The translations under genes and the position numbers were made by a program. Positions 23,090-31,591 of a stretch of DNA of 64,000 nucleotides are shown in pieces (the first letter of the stretch is position 1; every line of letters begins with the position of its first letter). Under the pieces are notes generated by a model. It searched no databases. It saw only the letters and a program-made list of their open reading frames with translations, and had not been told where the DNA came from. The DNA is from a virus, in the IMG/VR virus record IMGVR_UViG_3300032675_000001, positions 248,001 through 312,000 of that record, one strand, 5' to 3'.

Positions 23090-23266
23090 TTATGAAATAC
23101 GACCCAAACGATGCAAAAGGTTTGCAGCTTTGGAAATATCCGGGTGTTCTGAATCTATAGCTTTAACATATGCGTGTAAAGCTGCCTTAATGAGAGGGAT
23201 ATCAGCAGGGGAAAATGTTCCGCCTTTAGCTTCTCGTGGACTAGATGATGTAGTTTTTTCGCTCAT
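23090..23266 (-). CDS. Small late protein, unknown
   Basis: 58 residues (MSEKTTSSSPREAKGG onward, then LIKAALHAYVKAIDSEH and ISKAANLLHRLGRIS). Helical, hydrophilic. ATAAATA lies exactly five bases before the ATG, so the late transcript should start at the A of AUG. Not recognised. Confidence 0.65.
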   Translation of the reverse strand: MSEKTTSSSPREAKGGTFSPADIPLIKAALHAYVKAIDSEHPDISKAANLLHRLGRIS

Positions 23267-23271
23267 GATAA

Positions 23272-23279
23272 TATTTATT
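23272..23279 (-). promoter_or_regulatory. Late promoter AATAAATA, leaderless geometry
   Basis: Five bases (TTATC) separate ATAAATA from ATG 23266, which puts the expected start site at the initiation codon. Confidence 0.65.
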
Positions 23280-23303
23280 CTCTAAAATGCAACCGTTGAG
23301 TTT

Positions 23304-24497
23304 TTACCAAGCTCTGCATGACCAGTAACGTGCCTTCCATTTAGGTCCTGGATTTTCACAGTGGTGTCTGGCTCTAAATGATTTGCGATGGGCGGGGCTG
23401 TTCTTCTTGATACGCATGTTCTTGTCACCAAAGTTTACCTTCACGACTTTACCGTTTGGCTTTTTCACATAAACTTTGGACTTCTTGACATCGCCCTGCA
23501 TTGGTTTATTAAGAGCAACTTTATGACCTTGGTATTCAGCTTCATCCATTTCAACACTTTCGTATTGAGGATCAACTGGTTTCCCATATTGATCGCGGAT
23601 TTCGTCACCAGTGACATTTAAATGATCTAGTGTCTGCTGGATTCTAGAATCAAGTTCCTGAACCTTAGCATCGTCACCCTTTTGTTGTGCTACTTCACGG
23701 AAGTGAGCCAGCTTAGCAAGCTGCGGATCACTCTTCATCAACTGTGCAGCTTCATATTTATTGATACCAGCAATAGCAGCGATCAATGCAGCACCACCGA
23801 ATGCCCAAGTCTTCCAGCCTTCTTCAAGTTCTTCTTCCTCAACAGGATTACCTGAAAGTCTCTTGATTTCGTTTAGTTCTTCGTCATCGTCGGTCATGTG
23901 ATCGTAATGACCTTCTTCAAGAGCACGGATAACTTCATTCACCCAAATACTAACATCAGAACTTCCGATTTCATCCAAATCATGAAGGTGAGAAGCAACA
24001 TCTTCAATGGCTGACATAATCTTAACTGGACCGTATTTACTTACGAGTTCAGGTTTTGTGCGAAGGATTCTCCAACGAATGGCGCTTTCTGCTGCGTTGC
24101 TACTACCATCCTCGCTTTCACCCATTACACGAGTTCCGCCTTCGGCAGCATCACTACCGCCACCCATTTTCATGTATTCATCAATCTTTTCAAACTTTTT
24201 CTTTTGCATAGATGGATTGATTTTACCTGAAATCTTCTTTGCGCGATTGGATAGCTTTTCGTTTACCTTAATTTCGTCTTCTGATTCATTGAGAATGCCA
24301 TGGAAACCAAGAAACTCAAGAGCATCTTCATCAAGGTGAACAATAACTCCACCATCTTCTGTAAAGCCAACAACACCGGTTTCGATAACAAAGTTCTCAT
24401 TCAACTCAATATCAAAACTATCATGTAGTCTGATTTCATCACTCTCATGGTTTTCTTCCATGCCGCGAATAAGTTTGTACAAGTCTCTGGTATCCAT
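23304..24497 (-). CDS. Virion/scaffold-type protein with conserved C-terminal module
   Basis: 397 residues, very acidic (EEELEEGW, DDDEELNE), with one short hydrophobic stretch (AFGGAALIAAIAG, about 232-244). The C-terminal 75 residues (YQGHKVALNKPMQGDV, VNFGDKNMRIKKNSP and NPGPKWKARYWSCRAW) are a module I recognise from head or scaffold-related proteins of T4-like and marine myophages. Several LxE/ILxE sites could be cut by a prohead protease. RBS GGAGATTATA and a late promoter at 24522. Confidence 0.75.
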   Translation of the reverse strand: MDTRDLYKLIRGMEENHESDEIRLHDSFDIELNENFVIETGVVGFTEDGGVIVHLDEDALEFLGFHGILNESEDEIKVNEKLSNRAKKISGKINPSMQKKKFEKIDEYMKMGGGSDAAEGGTRVMGESEDGSSNAAESAIRWRILRTKPELVSKYGPVKIMSAIEDVASHLHDLDEIGSSDVSIWVNEVIRALEEGHYDHMTDDDEELNEIKRLSGNPVEEEELEEGWKTWAFGGAALIAAIAGINKYEAAQLMKSDPQLAKLAHFREVAQQKGDDAKVQELDSRIQQTLDHLNVTGDEIRDQYGKPVDPQYESVEMDEAEYQGHKVALNKPMQGDVKKSKVYVKKPNGKVVKVNFGDKNMRIKKNSPAHRKSFRARHHCENPGPKWKARYWSCRAW

Positions 24498-24520
24498 TAT
24501 AATCTCCGAAAGTATATCTA

Positions 24521-25066
24521 TTATTTATCTTTACCAAAGACATTTTGTAGTGCTACCACCACCTTATCCAGCGTATCTTCATCAGCTTGGTATTTGCAGG
24601 CTACTCCGCCATGTTCATCCCATGCGCGAGTATTAACTCCATAATCATCAATAAGGACATTAGGAGTTCCGTCTGGTTGAACAGCATACTTATACTTTTC
24701 ACGCTCAAAGATCACATCATCTGGTTTAACGGTGATGTATTTTTTCAGCCATTCACGCTTTCCCTTGATACAACCTTCTTGGTCATATCGCATAGGACTA
24801 CTAAGAATAGTATATCCACCGGCATATTTCTTGACAATATCAAGAAGCTGATTTGCAGTTGAGAATGGTCTAATGTCGCGAAATAGATGATATGCATCCG
24901 AGTCCTTGAAGAACTTTTCCCACTGTTCATCTGTCATGTCATTGTAATGTTCCACATCGTGAAACTCTGCTGCATCAGCATATAGATTAGCAAGAACGCC
25001 ATCCATGTCCACATATACGATAGGCTTTTTTGGTTTGGCTTCTTCAAAGAGGTCAAGTATTTTCAT
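24521..25066 (-). CDS. HAD-family phosphatase (5'-nucleotidase-like)
   Basis: 181 residues from ATG 25066; upstream codons in frame are ignored because MKILDLFEEAKPK looks like a capsid-targeting peptide (FEE/A). HAD motifs: YVDMDGVLANLY (nucleophile Asp and acid/base Asp), TILSSP, EKYKYAV and VLIDDYGVN. Close to 5'(3')-deoxyribonucleotidases. It would dephosphorylate nucleotides, perhaps after injection. It lies beside the acidic virion protein. Confidence 0.8.
   Translation of the reverse strand: MKILDLFEEAKPKKPIVYVDMDGVLANLYADAAEFHDVEHYNDMTDEQWEKFFKDSDAYHLFRDIRPFSTANQLLDIVKKYAGGYTILSSPMRYDQEGCIKGKREWLKKYITVKPDDVIFEREKYKYAVQPDGTPNVLIDDYGVNTRAWDEHGGVACKYQADEDTLDKVVVALQNVFGKDK
24522..24529 (-). 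promoter_or_regulatory. Late promoter GATAAATA
   Basis: Overlaps the stop of the HAD gene and precedes the acidic virion protein gene by 24 bases with a normal RBS. Confidence 0.7.
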
Positions 25067-25112
25067 ATGTTCTATATTTAACACATTCTGAGCGAAAAAG
25101 CAAGCAAAAAAC

Positions 25113-25120
25113 AATAAATA
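25113..25120 (+). promoter_or_regulatory. Late promoter AATAAATA
   Basis: Divergent from the HAD gene, 30 bases before ATG 25151, which has an AAGGA RBS. Confidence 0.6.
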
Positions 25121-25150
25121 GTGACTGATGACAACAATAAGGAAAACAAT

Positions 25151-25669
25151 ATGTCAGAAGCACCAAAACCATTATCACGTTCAGAAAAAGAAGCAAAGAT
25201 CAAGGATAAAGCTGGATTAGTTATCAACTTCTTCGCATTATTGTTAGCCGTCAACACCTTCATTGGTGGGTCACTGAGTTCAACTATAATGAACAACACT
25301 ATTAAAGCTAATGATGTTTGGAACTTCTATCAGGCAAAAAGCATCAAGCAAGAAGAATATGAGTTGGCATCAGAACAGACTAAAAATCCTGTATTGGCTA
25401 AGCAATGGAAAGAAAAAGCCGATAGTTACGAGGAAGGACCTGAAGGCAAGAAGGCACTATATGCAACTGCAAAGAAACTGGAAGCAGATAGAGATGCTGC
25501 AAAGAAAAGCAGCCCGTGGATCAGTTATGCCAGCACTGCATTTCAGTTGAGCATTGTCGTGCTATCAGCAAGCATCCTTGCAGTAAGCATGTATCTGTTC
25601 TGGGGAAGCTTTGTTGTAGCCGCAATCGGTCTTGTATTGATGAGTCAAGGTCTTTGGATGTGGTTCTAA
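25151..25669 (+). CDS. DUF4337-like membrane protein
   Basis: 172 residues from ATG 25151 (AAGGA at 7 bases); an in-frame GTG at 25121 is not needed. Three membrane segments: about 27-45, 117-140 and 145-165. The text ANDVWNFYQAKSIKQ between the first and second is the DUF4337 signature. Unknown function. Convergent with the small early gene at 25670. Confidence 0.75.
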   Translation: MSEAPKPLSRSEKEAKIKDKAGLVINFFALLLAVNTFIGGSLSSTIMNNTIKANDVWNFYQAKSIKQEEYELASEQTKNPVLAKQWKEKADSYEEGPEGKKALYATAKKLEADRDAAKKSSPWISYASTAFQLSIVVLSASILAVSMYLFWGSFVVAAIGLVLMSQGLWMWF

Positions 25670-25915
25670 TCACTTCCGCTTAGGAATATAATCCCTGTTC
25701 ATAACTGGAGAGCGATCAGGAACGATGTGGCTAAAGTCAACCATATCTTCCCCGTATTTCAACGTGAACAGGGATTGCTCCACTTCATTTTTATGGTCAA
25801 ATCCTATAATAAGGTGGTTCAGAAACCGAATCTTATAACGAATCTTATGTGTTTTGACATCATGCAGAATGTCATCAAAGTTGTTAGATTCTCTGTTGAA
25901 TATCAAAAACTTCAT
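25670..25915 (-). CDS. Small protein, unknown
   Basis: 81 residues from ATG 25915 (TAATGA overlap with the upstream gene). MKFLIFNRESNNFDDIL onward; basic with a Tyr/Phe-rich middle. First of the small early genes in this direction to end. Not recognised. Confidence 0.6.
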   Translation of the reverse strand: MKFLIFNRESNNFDDILHDVKTHKIRYKIRFLNHLIIGFDHKNEVEQSLFTLKYGEDMVDFSHIVPDRSPVMNRDYIPKRK

Positions 25916-26115
25916 TACTTTTTCCAAATCAAAAACGCTACGTAATCTCTTTCAGATTCAAAGAAGAACTCAAATCCATTATACTGGTCATTAACGTTCT
26001 CCATGAACCGCCATTCACTCGTACAGTTTCGTTCACACCACTCTACTATGGGTTGTAGCTGACCATATTGTACAGTGACGTTTGCTCTATGTGCGTTCGG
26101 TATACTGATGGACAT
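25915..26115 (-). CDS. C-terminal-signature small protein
   Basis: 66 residues from ATG 26115. Ends in FFESERDYVAFLIWKK, a member of the family of tiny proteins with a C-terminal (F/V)xxExD(A/Y)xxFxL(K/R)W motif. It overlaps the dCMP deaminase gene by 29 bases in another frame. Confidence 0.6.
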   Translation of the reverse strand: MSISIPNAHRANVTVQYGQLQPIVEWCERNCTSEWRFMENVNDQYNGFEFFFESERDYVAFLIWKK

Positions 26116-26605
26116 TAACACCTGACCTTCGCAAAAACTCCAAACCATCGGTTGATCTATAGTCTTCCTTATAATAAACTGTAGTGATGCCTGCCTGGTA
26201 GATTGCCTTAGCGCAATCAATGCAAGGAGCATGAGTACAAAAAAGCGTGGCATTCTTTGTGGATTCGGTAGACTGTGCAACCTTCATCAGCGCATTCATT
26301 TCTGAATGCAGAACCTCAGGCCGAGTCTTTAACCCATACCTAACATTGCGGCCCGCCTGCTCGTTCCACATTTCATATGGATATTGGGATTCAAACTCTT
26401 CAACAGAAAGCCATCCTCCTGCTCCGTTGTCCCAAACTTTAAACTCACAATCGTTATCCCAGCCACTTGGCATTCCATTGTAGCCGGTGCCAATGATCTG
26501 GTCATTCTTTACAATGACTGAACCAACTTGCAAACGCTTTGCATAACTAAGTGTGCTGGTAAGCTCAGCAAACTTCATGAAGTAATCAACGAACTTAGGC
26601 TTCAT
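26087..26605 (-). CDS. dCMP deaminase
   Basis: 172 residues from ATG 26605, coupled to the upstream gene. Zinc and catalytic motifs: VLHSEMNALMK (HxE) and HAPCIDCAKAIYQAG (PCxxC), with GTGYNGMPSGWDND early. Converts dCMP to dUMP to feed dTMP synthesis, as in T4 gene cd. Overlaps the next gene slightly. Confidence 0.9.
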   Translation of the reverse strand: MKPKFVDYFMKFAELTSTLSYAKRLQVGSVIVKNDQIIGTGYNGMPSGWDNDCEFKVWDNGAGGWLSVEEFESQYPYEMWNEQAGRNVRYGLKTRPEVLHSEMNALMKVAQSTESTKNATLFCTHAPCIDCAKAIYQAGITTVYYKEDYRSTDGLEFLRRSGVNVHQYTERT

Positions 26606-26837
26606 CTTCTTCCTTTGGGAGCATATCGTAAGTCCGCTCAAAGATCGGTCCATCACAGATATAGAGTTCACCATCAATGCCGCGCATCAAATAGTCTCCA
26701 GCCTTCCCCTGCTTGTAATCCCCTTCAAGGGTATTTACGCGAAACTCTTCTTCTATCTTTTTTGCATGGACAACAATAGGACGCTTAACACAAGCACCCA
26801 TTCCTTCCACTTCTTCAAATGTGTCAAAAATCTTCAT
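26595..26837 (-). CDS. PGDYL-like small phage protein
   Basis: 80 residues from ATG 26837 (GGGATTGAAA RBS). KRPIVVHAKKIEEEFRVNTL then GDYKQGKAGDYLMRGIDGEL and ICDGPIFERTYDML, a pattern frequent in phages (kPGDYI-type) with no known role. Confidence 0.7.
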   Translation of the reverse strand: MKIFDTFEEVEGMGACVKRPIVVHAKKIEEEFRVNTLEGDYKQGKAGDYLMRGIDGELYICDGPIFERTYDMLPKEEDEA

Positions 26838-26839
26838 TT

Positions 26840-27376
26840 TCAATCCCATAATGCACGATAATGTTTGCCGAATAGTTCAAGACCTTCTTGAATCCGCTCT
26901 TCATGCAACTGGTGTCCTACATGATCATACCAGTGTTTGCCCGGATTCTTGTCTACGAGTTCATATGTTTCTTCTGCTTGCCCAGTGAGAGGATTATGAT
27001 AAATGATATCACTTTTCTGAAAACCGTAGTCTGGTGTACCGTGATGGTATTTGTGATCAGATTCATCATCAACAATCTGTTGAAAAGACCAAATCATTTT
27101 GTCAAATACTTCATTCCACTTCTCGCACTTTTCATCAAAGACTCTATTTTCGTCTTCTTTGATAAAGTCAAAGCAATAGTTTCTGTCCATATCGGTTCCA
27201 ACTCCACCGCAGAAATCGCTTGGAACACCATGCTTGGTATGCTTGAGTTGAATAAGTGCAGGAAGAATGATCATAGCAAGAGTATGATCAAGTCCCCATG
27301 TATCATAATGGTCAATCTCAATATCAATGGTCCTTTCAGCAGGACCCTTGTGGTACTTACCTATTTTAACTTTCAT
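26840..27376 (-). CDS. Conserved T4-like phage protein
   Basis: 178 residues. IDHYDTWGLDHTLAMIILP, LIQLKHTKHGVP, WNEVFDKMIWSFQQIV and a Tyr/His-rich C-terminus. I recognise the DHTLA..ILP.L.QLK pattern from T4-like phages; function unknown. Soluble. Coupled to the small membrane protein gene upstream by ATGA. Confidence 0.75.
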   Translation of the reverse strand: MKVKIGKYHKGPAERTIDIEIDHYDTWGLDHTLAMIILPALIQLKHTKHGVPSDFCGGVGTDMDRNYCFDFIKEDENRVFDEKCEKWNEVFDKMIWSFQQIVDDESDHKYHHGTPDYGFQKSDIIYHNPLTGQAEETYELVDKNPGKHWYDHVGHQLHEERIQEGLELFGKHYRALWD

Positions 27377-27744
27377 TTCAACTCACTTGTAACAGTAGTA
27401 ATACCATTAAGATCAGCAGGACGTGCTTCGCCCCCAGCAAACCAAAACATTTTGTGTTCGCCGTCATCAGGACCAATCACAAAAGCAAGGTTAATGTTTT
27501 TGTAGTCTCGCAGATTCTTGGCGAGACCTTCAATCGTTGGAGATTGGCACAAAAACTTGTGCGACTTTTCCGAATAAAGATAATAGTTACCCTCCATGTA
27601 TTCAACAACACACAGAGGAAGAACATCATTGCGGGCATTCTTCTGTTGCAGCTTATTTACGGCCTTAAACACAATGTTTGTGCCAATGATAAACCCAATA
27701 ACAAAGAAACCCAAGTCAGAAATAAACGAAGCGATGATATTCAT
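27373..27744 (-). CDS. Small membrane-anchored protein
   Basis: 123 residues with an N-terminal membrane helix (FFVIGFIIGTNIVF, about 11-27) and a cytoplasmic part of mixed structure. RBS TGGAGATCACAA. A weak promoter TTGCTT-16-TAATAT lies about 30 bases upstream. Not recognised. Confidence 0.6.
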   Translation of the reverse strand: MNIIASFISDLGFFVIGFIIGTNIVFKAVNKLQQKNARNDVLPLCVVEYMEGNYYLYSEKSHKFLCQSPTIEGLAKNLRDYKNINLAFVIGPDDGEHKMFWFAGGEARPADLNGITTVTSELK

Positions 27745-27797
27745 TTGTGATCTCCATACTTTTTTTATATTACATTATTTACAATAAAAAGCAAGAA

Positions 27798-28637
27798 CTA
27801 AATGTCCAAAAACTGCAACTGAAATACATTAGCAGCAGGATCGTGTCCCTTGTATCCACGCGGGTTGCACACGATGCGAGTCTCACCCATCATGTAGTCA
27901 ACTGGATCGTGCATGTGCCCGTGTGTCCAAAGAACAATCTGAGGACGATCTAGAATGAACTCAGAAAGGTCACTGTGATATCCACCATTCATAACGTAAT
28001 CATTCTTATATTTCGGATGAATACTCAAGGCAGATGGTGCCATATGCCCAACCACAACATACTTTTTGTCAGGGTCAGCATCAATCGTCTTCTTAAGATA
28101 AGCCACAGTATCGCGATGGCGCAATGCAGCATCAAGGGGACTAAACCTAGCATAGTTGCGCTGACTGTTGCGAATGATTCGGAAATCATTCATCATGTTT
28201 TCAATGAGGTGCATCGTAGTTGGATCACCCTTATTCATGTCAGTCCAAAGAGTTCCGCCCAAGAATGTAAATCCGTTGAGGTCAACGCTGGACTGTTCCA
28301 AGAAATGGATGTTAGGATACTTGCTGTATTCCTCTACAAGCCAATCGTATGCGTCAGGGTAGCGACCATGATAAAACTCATGGTTTCCGCTGACATATAT
28401 GGTGTGATCGAACTCGTTGTTTACTCTGTTAAAGAACTCACGGTACTTAACAGCAGCCTGCTGATTGCGTCCCGGCTTTATCGCGTCAGAAGGAACAGGC
28501 TTGTTAATAGGATGATCATGTAAACTATGAGCCACGCAAATATCACCTGACAAGATCAATACCTTGGCGTTCTCGGTGTTATGTAACTCAATATCAGAAA
28601 ACTCAAGGTGCAAATCACTTGCCACGCAGACCTTCAT
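27798..28637 (-). CDS. Calcineurin-like metallophosphoesterase
   Basis: 279 residues. All metal-binding blocks are present: ASDLHLEF, ILSGDICV, VSGNHEFYHG, VVVGHMAPSALS and WTHGHMHDPV. Probably a soluble phosphodiesterase or phosphatase acting on nucleotides or nucleic acid. Own sigma-70 promoter at 28660. A divergent GIY-YIG element is inserted directly upstream. Confidence 0.85.
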   Translation of the reverse strand: MKVCVASDLHLEFSDIELHNTENAKVLILSGDICVAHSLHDHPINKPVPSDAIKPGRNQQAAVKYREFFNRVNNEFDHTIYVSGNHEFYHGRYPDAYDWLVEEYSKYPNIHFLEQSSVDLNGFTFLGGTLWTDMNKGDPTTMHLIENMMNDFRIIRNSQRNYARFSPLDAALRHRDTVAYLKKTIDADPDKKYVVVGHMAPSALSIHPKYKNDYVMNGGYHSDLSEFILDRPQIVLWTHGHMHDPVDYMMGETRIVCNPRGYKGHDPAANVFQLQFLDI

Positions 28638-28659
28638 GTATAACTCCTCTTCAAATACA

Positions 28660-28688
28660 TGTATAGCACCTTAGGTGGAAGATGTCAA
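28660..28688 (-). promoter_or_regulatory. Sigma-70-type promoter (minus)
   Basis: TTGACA (28683-28688), 17-nt spacer, TATACA (28660-28665) ahead of the phosphoesterase gene. Confidence 0.75.
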
Positions 28689-28695
28689 TATAAAA

Positions 28696-28703
28696 GATAA
28701 ATA
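28696..28703 (+). promoter_or_regulatory. Late promoter GATAAATA of GIY-YIG cassette
   Basis: Start of a 70-base leader (late promoter, hairpin GAGG/CCTC with inner GGCA/TGCC, TCTAAC, AGGAG, CAGCTATG) shared with the endonuclease genes at 36238 and 62377. Confidence 0.7.
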
Positions 28704-28765
28704 AGAGTGAGGATCGCGGCACTCGCAATGCCCATCCCCTCTAACGCTTATAGGAGCAATCAGCT

Positions 28766-29467
28766 ATGACTATTTATTACGTATACGCATATCTACGCAA
28801 ATCCGACAATACTCCCTACTACATTGGTAAAGGTAAAGACCGAAGAGCATATGACCCCAATCATACTGTTAAAGTCCCCAAAGACAAATCCAAAATAATA
28901 TTTCTAGAAAAAAATCTCACTGAAATTGGAGCATTTGCACTAGAAAGAAGATACATCAGATGGTATGGTAGGAAAGATTTGGGCACTGGCATTCTTAGGA
29001 ACATGACAGACGGAGGAGAAGGAGGTTCTGGAATCATCAGATCAGTCTACTCTATTCAGAAAGCAACTGAAAAGTTACGCGGACAAAAACGAACTTCCGA
29101 ACAAAAACTCAATAATAGTAAATCCCAAAAAGCCAGTCCTAACGTTAGGTCCAAACACCAATCTGGCAAGGACAACCATATGTATGGTAGAGTAGGAAAC
29201 CTGCACCCACGTTACGGGATAGAACATTCGGAAAAAACAAAGAAGCTAATAGCAGAAAATCACCATGATGTGTCCGGAGCAAACAATCCTAGAGCCAAAG
29301 TCATCAATCTACTGACTCCGACAGGGGAAACTATGTCTTGCTACGGTAATCTCAAGTCTACCTGCAAGGAATTAGGTATATCGTATGCTACAGTTGTTAA
29401 AACGTTGACAACTGGTATACCAGTTGTTAGGGGCAGGACAAAAGGTTACCTCGCAACCTACCCCTAA
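28766..29467 (+). CDS. GIY-YIG homing endonuclease
   Basis: 233 residues. N-terminal GIY-YIG domain: [22 protein letters not shown] and [20 protein letters not shown]. Then NUMOD3-like motifs ([27 protein letters not shown]) and a C-terminal NUMOD1-like helix-turn-helix ([17 protein letters not shown]). The nuclease domain is nearly the same as in 62377-62976. It sits between two minus-strand genes and ends one base before the next. Confidence 0.9.
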   Translation: MTIYYVYAYLRKSDNTPYYIGKGKDRRAYDPNHTVKVPKDKSKIIFLEKNLTEIGAFALERRYIRWYGRKDLGTGILRNMTDGGEGGSGIIRSVYSIQKATEKLRGQKRTSEQKLNNSKSQKASPNVRSKHQSGKDNHMYGRVGNLHPRYGIEHSEKTKKLIAENHHDVSGANNPRAKVINLLTPTGETMSCYGNLKSTCKELGISYATVVKTLTTGIPVVRGRTKGYLATYP

Positions 29468-29704
29468 TTACCATTCTGTTCCGCTTGTCAAATTTGTCTT
29501 TTCGTATACCTGAAACCAATCTACGCCATACGCCGGGCAGATATGAATCCGCTCAGGAAGATTGTTCTTATCCTTATTGCCACCTTCACCGCAGATAAAA
29601 TATATGTTACCTAACTTTTCTGCCAAATCGAGGTGCCTGATAACTTCATATGCTTGTCGAAGTTTTCGCAATTCGCCTTCATATGCCTCAACTTCCAGAT
29701 TCAT
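29468..29704 (-). CDS. Small protein, unknown
   Basis: 78 residues (MNLEVEAYEGELRKL onward; GNIYFICGEGG and ERIHICPAYGVDW). Overlaps the upstream gene by 17 bases. Not recognised. Confidence 0.6.
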   Translation of the reverse strand: MNLEVEAYEGELRKLRQAYEVIRHLDLAEKLGNIYFICGEGGNKDKNNLPERIHICPAYGVDWFQVYEKTNLTSGTEW

Positions 29705-30179
29705 CTAAATATCCTTGTTCTTCTGCATGACGGTCACACAGTGTGCGAATCCAGCGTTTATTTTTTGTGCTACGACTATTTCCAGGACAACCGCATTCTT
29801 CGCAAGTTACAGCAGACATTGACTCTGCCATCGCCTCTAGCCCTTTAATATATTCATCACCACCATAGTAGTAGAAACGAAGACCACCAAACTTTTCCTT
29901 AATCTGTGACGCCACAACCTGCTCAACGGATTCGGGCACAAGACGTTCTTCACGCTTGACAAATGATCTATCAGCCCAATCGTAATTAGGATCGTTTACC
30001 TCTTCATTCCATTGGATTGTATACTTACGCCGATTCTCAATGTTGTCAATGTGATTTTGAATGTTGGCACAGAGCTTGTCAATGATATCATACCATCCGT
30101 CACCCACACTCATTTCACATGCGTTCTGAAAGATAAGTGGATACTTCTCTCTAATGTGCTGGTCAAGTTCAGGACTCAT
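29688..30179 (-). CDS. Conserved phage protein with Cys cluster
   Basis: 163 residues from ATG 30179. ELDQHIREKYPLIFQ, SVGDGWYDIIDKLC, KEKFGGLRFYYYGGDEYIKG and CEECGCPGNSR with a late Cys (TLCDRHA), probably a zinc site. This combination is frequent in phages of many hosts; function unknown. Overlaps both neighbours. Confidence 0.75.
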   Translation of the reverse strand: MSPELDQHIREKYPLIFQNACEMSVGDGWYDIIDKLCANIQNHIDNIENRRKYTIQWNEEVNDPNYDWADRSFVKREERLVPESVEQVVASQIKEKFGGLRFYYYGGDEYIKGLEAMAESMSAVTCEECGCPGNSRSTKNKRWIRTLCDRHAEEQGYLDESGS

Positions 30180-30363
30180 AATCATCAATACCCAACAAAA
30201 CATTACGTGCATCTTCTACTGCCATAGCAGGAACACGATTAATAAAGGTTCTACGAATCTGTGCCTCAATGGACATTCCGCCAGCGCCGGACTCAAATTG
30301 TGGGCAACTGTCAAGAACTGAAATCAGTTTTTCCAGTGCAACTTTGTATTTGTTTTCAGTCAT
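30169..30363 (-). CDS. Small acidic protein, unknown
   Basis: 64 residues (MTENKYKVALEKLISVL onward; IEAQIRRTFINRV). Helical. Overlaps neighbours on both sides. Not recognised. Confidence 0.55.
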   Translation of the reverse strand: MTENKYKVALEKLISVLDSCPQFESGAGGMSIEAQIRRTFINRVPAMAVEDARNVLLGIDDYES

Positions 30364-30514
30364 CTTGATCTCCGAATAGCTGATTACGATACCATTCCAT
30401 ATGCTCTTGCTGGCGCTCGTATAGACGCATCCACATATAAAAAAGTGCGCGCCACATTACATCAAACAATACAGCACCGCAGGCAAACCCTGCTACAAAA
30501 CTCCAAGACATCAT
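30356..30514 (-). CDS. Tiny membrane protein
   Basis: 52 residues with one membrane helix (WSFVAGFACGAVLFDVMW), then a charged amphipathic tail. Stop and start overlap both neighbours (TGATG), so it is coupled. Below the usual ORF size cut-off. Confidence 0.6.
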   Translation of the reverse strand: MMSWSFVAGFACGAVLFDVMWRALFYMWMRLYERQQEHMEWYRNQLFGDQDD

Positions 30515-30699
30515 CAATCCTCGTGTAAATCAAGTTTAATGACACCGTTATCGTGCAGTTCACGCAGGATAAGGGCAGCATTACGCATAAGACGGGCAGC
30601 ATTAAGCCACCCATCTTTCTCAACATTTTGAGCCTGTTTTTCAAGACGGTTAGGAAGGTCCATGTACGCCTTCCCGTTTAAGTCATATGGTTCATTCAT
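30514..30699 (-). CDS. Small helical protein, unknown
   Basis: 61 residues (AYMDLPNRLEKQAQNV and AARLMRNAALILRELHDNG). A helical hairpin is likely. Not recognised. Confidence 0.6.
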   Translation of the reverse strand: MNEPYDLNGKAYMDLPNRLEKQAQNVEKDGWLNAARLMRNAALILRELHDNGVIKLDLHED

Positions 30700-30706
30700 T
30701 TTTCAT

Positions 30707-30970
30707 TTACGCCTTCAACATCTTGATAAGTTGCTCGGGCTTGATAACTTCATGAACACCCTTGATACTATTTTCAGTGAGTTCATATTCAATGATGTCC
30801 CAGACTGCAACTCGTCCACGAGTATGCTCGTATTTCAGAATGGAGGTAAGAAAACTCCGAAGCTTACCCAGTGTCTGGAAGATACGCCCATCATTATCAT
30901 AGCTATGATATGAGGGAGTTCCCTTCAAAAACTTCCCAGTTTCTTTGTGACGAATCTTATAGATAATCAT
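30707..30970 (-). CDS. Conserved small phage protein
   Basis: 87 residues (YKIRHKETGKFLKGTPSY, GRIFQTLGKLRSFLTSIL, VWDIIEYEL). I recognise this YKIR..TG.F.KG..G..W...G..k pattern as common in T4-like phages; unknown function. ATGA overlap with upstream. Confidence 0.7.
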   Translation of the reverse strand: MIIYKIRHKETGKFLKGTPSYHSYDNDGRIFQTLGKLRSFLTSILKYEHTRGRVAVWDIIEYELTENSIKGVHEVIKPEQLIKMLKA

Positions 30971-31209
30971 GCCAGATATCCCATAATAAATGCAGTGGCT
31001 TCGTAGCCCTTGTCAAATATAAAATCGTAGTCCCAGTCCCATACCATTCTAGGACGGTATTGTGACCAATGCTGTCTGATGTGATAACTCATCTTACGGT
31101 CATGACAGAATCGGAAACATTCAGTAGTGTTCACTACTCCCTTGACACGAACACACCATTTCTCGCCACGCCGAACAAGTTTATATTTTAAAATCACTGG
31201 TTTTGTCAT
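30967..31209 (-). CDS. Small basic protein, weak signature member
   Basis: 80 residues, Arg/Trp-rich. The end DKGYEATAFIMGYLA weakly resembles the C-terminal signature family. ATGA coupling. Not otherwise recognised. Confidence 0.55.
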   Translation of the reverse strand: MTKPVILKYKLVRRGEKWCVRVKGVVNTTECFRFCHDRKMSYHIRQHWSQYRPRMVWDWDYDFIFDKGYEATAFIMGYLA

Positions 31210-31394
31210 AGATATCTCAATGAAAACATGACATAATCTTCCTCATTATCAAATGTCACCAACATCTTGCCGTCCGAAGAAACACCAGCAGTAAAGCAAA
31301 TGAGACACTTGTTTTGATATTCAAATTCCGAAATCATTTCAAATGCATATGCCTGCTTTAAGATTGGTCTAGGTACCCACATTTCCAGAATCAT
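31206..31394 (-). CDS. C-terminal-signature small protein
   Basis: 62 residues from ATG 31394 (overlaps upstream stop as CTATGA). Ends FDNEEDYVMFSLRYL. Confidence 0.65.
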   Translation of the reverse strand: MILEMWVPRPILKQAYAFEMISEFEYQNKCLICFTAGVSSDGKMLVTFDNEEDYVMFSLRYL

Positions 31395-31591
31395 AGATAC
31401 TTCAAAGTCCACATGATTGCATCTTGTTCAGTTTCAAACACAAGATAGTGATCAGTTCCGTCAGTGTTCAAACATTTGAATACATCAGTTTCACATTCGT
31501 AAAACTTGTCAAAGTTAACACATGGATCATCTGGAACACGATAATACATTTCATGCCATTGCTCAGACGTAAGCCGAACGTGGTGTTTCAT
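31391..31591 (-). CDS. C-terminal-signature small protein
   Basis: 66 residues, ends FETEQDAIMWTLKYL. Acidic, Cys-containing middle. Directly coupled to the previous member. Confidence 0.65.
   Translation of the reverse strand: MKHHVRLTSEQWHEMYYRVPDDPCVNFDKFYECETDVFKCLNTDGTDHYLVFETEQDAIMWTLKYL

Noticed and set aside
22888-23266. AbrB-like antitoxin with neighbouring toxin
   Set aside because: The adjacent 58-residue protein has no toxin motif and is late; no toxin-antitoxin pairing supported.
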